Assembly: GCA_964411125.1 (NCBI GenBank) | Contig: CAYPJU010000003.1 | Coordinates: 109,446-173,445, forward strand | Length of the DNA stretch: 64,000 bases | DNA from: JBFIHF01 sp964411125 | GTDB taxonomy: Bacteria; Myxococcota_A; Bradymonadia; Bradymonadales; Bradymonadaceae | Direction of reading: 5' to 3' | Shown: piece by piece, positions 58,862 through 64,000 of the stretch | Layout: every line of letters begins with the position of its first letter | How positions within the stretch are numbered: the stretch's first letter is position 1 | Translations under genes and position numbers: made by a program | Notes under the pieces: generated by a model | What the model was told of the DNA's origin: nothing | The model's database searches: none | Seen by the model: only the letters and a program-made list of their open reading frames with translations

Positions 58862-60277
58862 GTGAAGCAAATCTCTCCCCAGAACGTCCCCGCCATCATC
58901 CTCCTCGCCGCCGTGGCGAGCGGGTGCATGTCGAACGATTGGACGCCCGAGGAGCCAGTCGTCGTGCATCGGCAAGAGATCCAGGGCGGCACGACCGACA
59001 GCACGCACACGTCCGTCGTCGGCATCGTCATCAACACCGGGCAGGGCCAGGCGATCTGCAGCGGAACGCTCATCGCTCCCAACCTGGTGCTCACCGCGCA
59101 GCATTGTGTCGCCCAGCTCAGCAGCCCCTTCGTCGTCTGCGGCCAGTCGCCCTTCGGCGCGCAATACCCGCCGAGCGCCTTCGGGGTCACGACGGAGACG
59201 ACGATGCCGCAGAGCTCCGCGGGCTACACCGGCGTTTCGTCGGTCCACGTACCGCCGGGGGGAAGCGACGCCTGCGGCTTCGACATCGCACTCCTTCAGC
59301 TCTCGACGAGCATCACGACGACCGAGCCGATCGTTCCCCGGATCGACATCCCCGTCACCGAAGGCGAGACCTACACCGCGATCGGCTACGGACACATCGG
59401 CAACGGCAGCGGCGCCGGGACCCGGCGACAGCTCGCGAACCGCGAGGTGCTCTGCGCCACCGGCGACTGCCCGAGGAACCAGGGGATCGAAGCCGCGGAG
59501 TTCGCTGGCACCGACGGAACGTGCCAGGGAGACAGTGGCGGAGCGCCGCTCGATGCCGAAGGTCGCGTCCTCGGTGCACTGTCTCGTGGACCCGACGGAT
59601 GCCTCGGCTCGGTCTACTCGTCGGTCAGCACCTGGGCGACGTGGCTGAGAAACATCGGCGAGCTCGCGGCCTCCGAGGGCGGATACACCGCGCCGACGTG
59701 GGTCACCCAGGGCGTCAGCGAGACCCCCGACAACGACCCCGATCTCGACGGTATCGTCGACCCGGGCGACAACTGCCCGAACCTGGCCAACCCGGACCAG
59801 CTCGACCTCGACGGCGACGGAATGGGTGATGAATGCGACCCGGACGTCGACGGCGACGGCATCGCAAACGGCCCCGACAACTGCCCGCTCTCCGCGAACC
59901 CGCAGCAGTTCGACTACGACAACGACACGTTCGGCGACGAATGCGACCTCGACGACGACAACGACGGCGTGATGGACGAGCAGGACAACTGCCAGTTCTT
60001 CCCCAACGCGTCACAGACCCCCGATTGTGGGACCACCAGCCCCGGGACACCTGCGCCGGGCACGGGAACGCAGACTCCGTCCCCCTCCAATCCCTCTCCG
60101 TACCCGTCGACGCAGGTCGAAGAAGGAGACGTCGTGATCGTGATCCAGCCCGAACCGATCCATGCGACCGGACGCGCGTGCACCACCGCTGACGGCAGTC
60201 CTCTCGACCTCGCTCTTCTCCCCCTCACGCTGTTTGGGTTCGCCGTCGGCCGACGGCGACGCGGTGGACGCGACTGA
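58862..60277 (+). CDS. trypsin-like serine protease with thrombospondin-type-3 calcium repeats and sorting tail
   Basis: A 471-residue lipoprotein-like protein (VASGC near residue 22) with a GTG start. The S1 domain has His in LTAQHC, Asp in GFDIALLQL and Ser in CQGDSGGAP, so it is active by motif. From about residue 290 come DPDLDGIVDPGDNCPN-type repeats (three thrombospondin type 3 units that bind calcium), then a Pro/Thr linker. The end has a Cys, a hydrophobic helix (DLALLPLTLFGFAVG) and RRRRGG, resembling MYXO-CTERM. It is a likely cell-surface protease. Confidence 0.85.
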   Translation: MKQISPQNVPAIILLAAVASGCMSNDWTPEEPVVVHRQEIQGGTTDSTHTSVVGIVINTGQGQAICSGTLIAPNLVLTAQHCVAQLSSPFVVCGQSPFGAQYPPSAFGVTTETTMPQSSAGYTGVSSVHVPPGGSDACGFDIALLQLSTSITTTEPIVPRIDIPVTEGETYTAIGYGHIGNGSGAGTRRQLANREVLCATGDCPRNQGIEAAEFAGTDGTCQGDSGGAPLDAEGRVLGALSRGPDGCLGSVYSSVSTWATWLRNIGELAASEGGYTAPTWVTQGVSETPDNDPDLDGIVDPGDNCPNLANPDQLDLDGDGMGDECDPDVDGDGIANGPDNCPLSANPQQFDYDNDTFGDECDLDDDNDGVMDEQDNCQFFPNASQTPDCGTTSPGTPAPGTGTQTPSPSNPSPYPSTQVEEGDVVIVIQPEPIHATGRACTTADGSPLDLALLPLTLFGFAVGRRRRGGRD

Positions 60278-60278
60278 G

Positions 60279-60446
60279 CTACGGAGACTCGTCCTCCTGC
60301 TCCTCGTTCGCCTCGGCCTCGTCCAACATCTCGCGGACTTCTCGGGCGTGTTCGGGCTCCATCGTTTCGACCATCTCGGAGTACGCGCGGCGCGCGTCCA
60401 AGATCGTCATTCGTTCACGCTGAAAATCGACGCAGATCATGCACAT
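60279..60446 (-). CDS. small CxxC protein (55 residues)
   Basis: A short ORF that begins MCMICVDFQRERMTILDARR and is Glu-rich at the end (EANEEQEDESP). The CMIC pair and the following basic, then acidic helices form a compact pattern I have met in small deltaproteobacterial proteins without a named function. It converges tail to tail with the protease gene, with one base between the stops, and lies 51 bases before the asparaginase gene on the same strand reading away from it. Codon use is normal for the window. Confidence 0.6.
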   Translation of the reverse strand: MCMICVDFQRERMTILDARRAYSEMVETMEPEHAREVREMLDEAEANEEQEDESP

Positions 60447-60497
60447 GTCGGTAGGTCCTCGTGCGGTTCGTGTGCGAGGCTGCTCGGCCCCGGTACT

Positions 60498-61478
60498 TCA
60501 AGTGTGCTCACCGGCGACGTCCTCCGCAAGGTATTCGCGGAGTTGATTGGGGTCCGGGACTGTCGCCAGACCGTGCATCAGCTTCGCCACCGCGGCCTCC
60601 GTCCTCATCCGTCCGCCACCGACCGCCCCCGCCTCCTGCAGAGGGATGCTATTCTTATAGAGCCCGAGATCGACGTTCCCGGCCGACTGCGTCGTCACGA
60701 GGACCGTGATCCCGCGGTCGACGGCGCGACCCACCGCCTCGGCGATCTTCTGCTCGCTCGTCGGAACGGTTCCGGTGCCGTACGCCGCGAGCACCACCCC
60801 GCGAAGCCCCGGGGCCGACATCACGTGGTCCATCACCGCCTCCGTGATCCCCGGCCACGCCCGTAGCACCACGACGTTCGAATCGAATCGGGCGTCGCAT
60901 CGAAACGCGATCGTCGGGGCTCGGACGTGATCGGCGATTTCGATGTCGACCCCCAGGCGCGCGAGCGGTTCGGTCCCGGGGCTGTCGAAGGCGCGGTAGT
61001 CGTGAGCGTTCGACTTCGTCGTCCGACAGCCGCGGAGCAACAGGCCGTCGAAACAGATGCAAACCTCCGGAATCTCCCGGCGGGTCGAAACTTCGACCGC
61101 ATCCGCGAGGTTGCGGCGCGCGTCGGTGCGGAGCGCGGCGAGGGGCCGCTGCGCGCCGGTGAAGACCACCGGACGGTCGAGTCCCTGCAGGGCGAAAGCC
61201 ATCGCCGAAGCAGTGTACGCCATCGTGTCTGTGCCGTGGACCACCACGAACCCGTCGTATCTCTCCCGATCCCTCGCGATCTCGCTCGCCAGGGACGTCC
61301 ACTGCGTCGGGCCGACGTCGGAGCTGTCGAGATTGCACACGATCCTCGAATCGATCTCTGCGAGCTGCGACAGCTCCGGAACCGTCTCCGTGAGGTGAGA
61401 CGCATAGGAGCCAGGCTCCAACGGCGTCCCCTTCATCCCCAGTGTTCCTCCCGTGTGCAGCACCAAGACTCGAGGCAT
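60498..61478 (-). CDS. ansA: L-asparaginase, type I (cytoplasmic)
   Basis: A 326-residue enzyme that hydrolyses asparagine to aspartate and ammonia. The first active-site Thr is in HTGGTLGM near residue 10 and the second in VVHGTDTMAYTASAMAF near residue 87. There is no signal peptide, which fits the cytoplasmic type. The start at 61478 has GGAGG five bases upstream. It is monocistronic or precedes the 55-residue gene. Confidence 0.92.
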   Translation of the reverse strand: MPRVLVLHTGGTLGMKGTPLEPGSYASHLTETVPELSQLAEIDSRIVCNLDSSDVGPTQWTSLASEIARDRERYDGFVVVHGTDTMAYTASAMAFALQGLDRPVVFTGAQRPLAALRTDARRNLADAVEVSTRREIPEVCICFDGLLLRGCRTTKSNAHDYRAFDSPGTEPLARLGVDIEIADHVRAPTIAFRCDARFDSNVVVLRAWPGITEAVMDHVMSAPGLRGVVLAAYGTGTVPTSEQKIAEAVGRAVDRGITVLVTTQSAGNVDLGLYKNSIPLQEAGAVGGGRMRTEAAVAKLMHGLATVPDPNQLREYLAEDVAGEHT

Positions 61479-61643
61479 GTGCCCTCCGGCGATCGCTGGT
61501 CGATACGAGCGCCCGTAACCGGCGCTCGGACCGGGAAGGTACCGCGCGCTGCGATTTCCCGCGAGCCGGCAAAGCATCGGATCGCTTGCTAAGCCGCTCG
61601 CACGTCGACTACGTTGCGCGCGTCCGACCAAGAGGAGTTCACC

Positions 61644-63326
61644 GTGGCAAAAGAGTTCATCTACCAGATGCAGGGGCTGGAAAAGCACACCCCCGATGGA
61701 AAGAAGGTGCTCGACGGCATCTGGCTGTCGTTCTTCCCCGGCGCGAAGATCGGCGTCATCGGTCCGAACGGTGCAGGTAAGTCGACCCTGCTGCGGATCA
61801 TGGCCGGCGTCGATACCGAGTACAACGGTGAGACCTGGATCGACCCTGCCGCAAAGGTCGGGTACCTCCCGCAGGAACCCGTCCTCGACCCCGAGCTCGA
61901 CGTCCGCGGAAACGTGGAGCAGGGCCTCGCTCACATCCGTGACCTCCTGCAGCGGTTCGAGGAGGTCTCCATGAAGTTCGGGGAGGTGTCGGACGACGAC
62001 GAGATGAACGCGCTGATCGAGGAGCAGGGCAAGCTGCAGGATCAGATCGAGGCCGTCGATGGCTGGGATCTCGACCGAACACTAGACATCGCAATGGACG
62101 CCCTCAACCTGCCGCCTGGAGACTCGTCCGTGGAGCACCTGTCCGGCGGTGAGAAGCGCCGCATCGCGCTCTGCCAGTTGCTGCTGGCCAAACCCGACCT
62201 ACTCCTCCTCGACGAGCCCACCAACCACCTCGATGCCGAGACGGTCGCGTGGCTCGAACGAACGCTGCGCGAGTACGAAGGGACGGTCATCGTCGTCACC
62301 CACGACCGATACTTCCTCGACAACATCACCCGGTGGATCCTCGAGCTGGAGGGCGGGAAAGGTATCCCGTTCGAAGGAAACTACTCGTCGTGGCTCGAAC
62401 AGAAGCAGGAACGCCTGCGACAGCAGGACAAGGAGAACTCCGCCCGCGCGAAGGTGCTCGAGAAAGAACTCGAGTGGGTGCGCATGGGGCAGACCGCGCG
62501 ACAGGCGAAATCCAAGGCGCGCATCAACCGCTACGACGACCTACGGAAAGAGCACGAGGCCGCCGGCTCCGGAAATCGCAAGCGTGAGATTCTCATCCCC
62601 CCCGGACCGCGTCTGGGCGACAAGGTGGTGGAGGCCGAACACGTCTCCAAGGGATTCGGCGATCGCCTCCTGATCGAAGACCTGTCTTTCCGGCTCCCGC
62701 GCGGAGGGATCGTGGGCGTGATCGGCCCCAACGGCGCCGGCAAGACGACGCTCTTCAAGATGATCACCGAGGTCGAGGAACCCGACTCCGGCGAGATGGA
62801 GATCGGAGAAACCGTCGTCATCTCGAACGTCGACCAGATGCGCGACGATCTCGACCCGGAAAATACCGTCTGGCAGGAGATCTCGGGCGGTGCCGAGACG
62901 ATCAAGATCGGTAACCAGGAGCTGAACTCCCGCGCGTACTGCGGCTCGTTCGGCTTCCGAGGAGCAACCCAGCAACAGAAGGTCGGAACGCTGTCGGGCG
63001 GTGAACGAAATCGCGTTCACCTCGCCAAGGTGCTCCTGCAGGAAGGTAACCTTCTGCTCCTCGACGAGCCCTCCAACGATCTCGACGTCGCCACCTTGCG
63101 AGCTCTCGAAGTCGCTCTCGAAGAATTCTCCGGCTGCGCCGTCATCATCAGCCACGATCGGTGGTTCCTCGACCGCATCGCGACGCACATCATCGCGTTC
63201 GAAGGCAACTCCGAGGTCGTCTGGTTCGAGGGGAACTACCAGGCCTACGAGGACGACAAGAAGCGACGCCTGGGCGAAGAGGCGAGCCGCCCCCATCGCC
63301 TCAAGTTCAAACCCCTCACCCGTTAG
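61644..63326 (+). CDS. ettA: energy-dependent translational throttle protein EttA (ABC-F)
   Basis: A 560-residue ABC-F ATPase that binds the ribosomal E site and controls the first elongation step according to ATP/ADP level. Two ABC domains have Walker A GPNGAGKST and GPNGAGKTT, signatures LSGGEKRR and LSGGERNR, and Walker B LLLLDEPTNHLD and LLLLDEPSNDLD. The linker between them and the arm match the EttA subfamily length. GTG start with AGGAG six bases upstream. Confidence 0.94.
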   Translation: MAKEFIYQMQGLEKHTPDGKKVLDGIWLSFFPGAKIGVIGPNGAGKSTLLRIMAGVDTEYNGETWIDPAAKVGYLPQEPVLDPELDVRGNVEQGLAHIRDLLQRFEEVSMKFGEVSDDDEMNALIEEQGKLQDQIEAVDGWDLDRTLDIAMDALNLPPGDSSVEHLSGGEKRRIALCQLLLAKPDLLLLDEPTNHLDAETVAWLERTLREYEGTVIVVTHDRYFLDNITRWILELEGGKGIPFEGNYSSWLEQKQERLRQQDKENSARAKVLEKELEWVRMGQTARQAKSKARINRYDDLRKEHEAAGSGNRKREILIPPGPRLGDKVVEAEHVSKGFGDRLLIEDLSFRLPRGGIVGVIGPNGAGKTTLFKMITEVEEPDSGEMEIGETVVISNVDQMRDDLDPENTVWQEISGGAETIKIGNQELNSRAYCGSFGFRGATQQQKVGTLSGGERNRVHLAKVLLQEGNLLLLDEPSNDLDVATLRALEVALEEFSGCAVIISHDRWFLDRIATHIIAFEGNSEVVWFEGNYQAYEDDKKRRLGEEASRPHRLKFKPLTR

Positions 63327-63794
63327 TCAGCGGCGGGGGAATCCCCCGCCATGCCGCCCCGCCTCGCGCTCCGCACATCGGCGAAGTGCGACGGCCGCCG
63401 CCTTCCGACACGGCTCGTCGTCGCACCGGTCGACCGCGCGACGCTCCTCTCCGCATGGTCGGTTGACGTACGGGTCCACGAACCGCGAACCGACCGACTT
63501 CTCCTCGTCCTTCCTCGGGGCTTCTCGCGTAGGCGACTCCCGAACCGACACGGTCTCCGTGACACCCGCATCGTCCGGCCGCGAAAGAGTCGGGCGAGTG
63601 TCGGTCGCCCCGCCCTGGTCCGGCTGAAGATCGGTCGCCGAGTCGCCGACCGCTCCCGCCCCAGGGCCCTGATCCGGAGCAGAAAATGCGTCCTTGGGGG
63701 CCGCGTCCGACCCCACGAAATACAGCGTTCCGAAGATGCCGACGAGCATTCCGGCCGCCACCAGCGCGACCCCGACGATGAGCCTGGCGTCCAT
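63327..63794 (-). CDS. single-pass membrane protein of unknown function
   Basis: A 155-residue protein with one N-terminal membrane helix (about residues 5-27) and a long, Asp/Pro/Arg-rich, probably disordered part with four Cys near the end (CGEERRAVDRCDDEPC). Its stop is one base from the stop of ettA. A perfect hairpin GGCGGGGG/CCCCCGCC (63332-63350) lies in the last codons. No homology is recognised; moderate codon quality supports it being real. Confidence 0.5.
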   Translation of the reverse strand: MDARLIVGVALVAAGMLVGIFGTLYFVGSDAAPKDAFSAPDQGPGAGAVGDSATDLQPDQGGATDTRPTLSRPDDAGVTETVSVRESPTREAPRKDEEKSVGSRFVDPYVNRPCGEERRAVDRCDDEPCRKAAAVALRRCAEREAGRHGGGFPRR

Positions 63795-63918
63795 CCAGCC
63801 AAGCTACGGCCTCCATCGAGGTCGCGCAACGATTCGTCCATCGAACCCATGCGGAGGGTTCAGCGACGAAACACACGAGCCGATTCCCCCCGCAAATCCT
63901 ACCCCACCGCCTCGCCTC

Positions 63919-63959
63919 TCACTTTTTTCGCAACGCTCGCCGGCGGCTGCCGATAACGG
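63919..63959 (+). repeat. dispersed 41/42-nt element, copy B
   Basis: The same blocks as copy A occur here: TCACTTTT, TTCGCAACGC, a GC-rich spacer and GCCGATAACGG. It is followed at once by a perfect hairpin GGGACGGC/GCCGTCCC (63961-63982) and then GACCGGAGG, which also follows copy A. The window ends before any gene can be seen downstream. Confidence 0.75.
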
Positions 63960-64000
63960 AGGGACGGCGATGGTGCCGTCCCTGACCGGAGGCACCGATG

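Noticed and set aside
63332..63350. Bidirectional terminator between ettA and the convergent membrane protein gene
   Set aside because: The hairpin GGCGGGGG/CCCCCGCC is perfect, but neither side has a T-run and it lies inside coding sequence.

Overview
The window is a high-GC bacterial chromosome segment with no plasmid, phage, insertion-sequence or CRISPR signature. The style points to a Myxococcota or Bradymonadia-like (former Deltaproteobacteria) free-living aerobe. The evidence is many lipobox proteins of unknown role, disulfide-rich repeat lipoproteins, FG-GAP and TPR/HEAT proteins, a membrane Ser/Thr kinase, MYXO-CTERM-like C-termini, a cytochrome oxidase subunit III/SURF1 pair, and the PrkA-DUF444-SpoVR stress cluster. 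The lineage is an inference, because no rRNA or other marker gene is present.

Layout. 0.2-3.6 kb: cytochrome oxidase subunit III, a tiny CxxC membrane protein and SURF1 in an overlapping operon, then an astacin-like lipoprotein protease. 3.6-7.1 kb: the minus-strand sulfate activation operon cysH-cysD-cysN, where cysN ends in a degenerate APS-kinase domain. 7.2-12 kb: an MsbA-like ABC exporter, a large OmpA-family protein and two small membrane proteins. 12.1-15.1 kb: cobA-cysI-DUF934, the siroheme and sulfite reduction operon. The cysH and cobA promoters share a near-identical operator over the -35 box, so the two clusters look like one regulon. 15.1-26 kb, all minus strand: dnaJ with an acidic repeat tail, an ECF sigma factor translationally coupled to a TPR-peptidase, and a HEAT / DUF192 / membrane-peptidase operon. 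26-26.6 kb: a tRNA-Gln, tRNA-Glu and zinc-ribbon transcription unit. 26.6-30.6 kb: lipoproteins and an endonuclease III homologue. 30.9-36.6 kb: prkA, DUF444, spoVR, pyrD. 36.8-38.5 kb: a Cys-rich lipoprotein.

38.5-39.5 kb is a 1 kb stretch without a convincing gene but with several long, perfectly paired hairpins, a five-codon ORF with a perfect ribosome-binding site, and a three-way-junction fold. It also carries one copy of a 41-nt element that recurs at the very end of the window. 39.5-64 kb: a PPOX-fold protein, a beta-propeller lipoprotein, priA, a PknB-type kinase, a tyrosine recombinase, an alpha/beta hydrolase, TerB-like and DUF2330 proteins, a class-I tRNA with a UAA anticodon, FG-GAP and other lipoproteins, a UDPGP-family nucleotidyltransferase, an RND exporter, an acyl-CoA dehydrogenase, a trypsin-like protease, a 55-residue CxxC protein, L-asparaginase and EttA.

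The best candidates for something new are the structured RNA locus at 38.6-39.0 kb with its repeated element, the class-I UAA tRNA, the shared sulfur operator, and the CysN with a dead APS-kinase remnant beside an APS-type CysH. Function calls rest on motif recognition from translated sequence; no database search was run.
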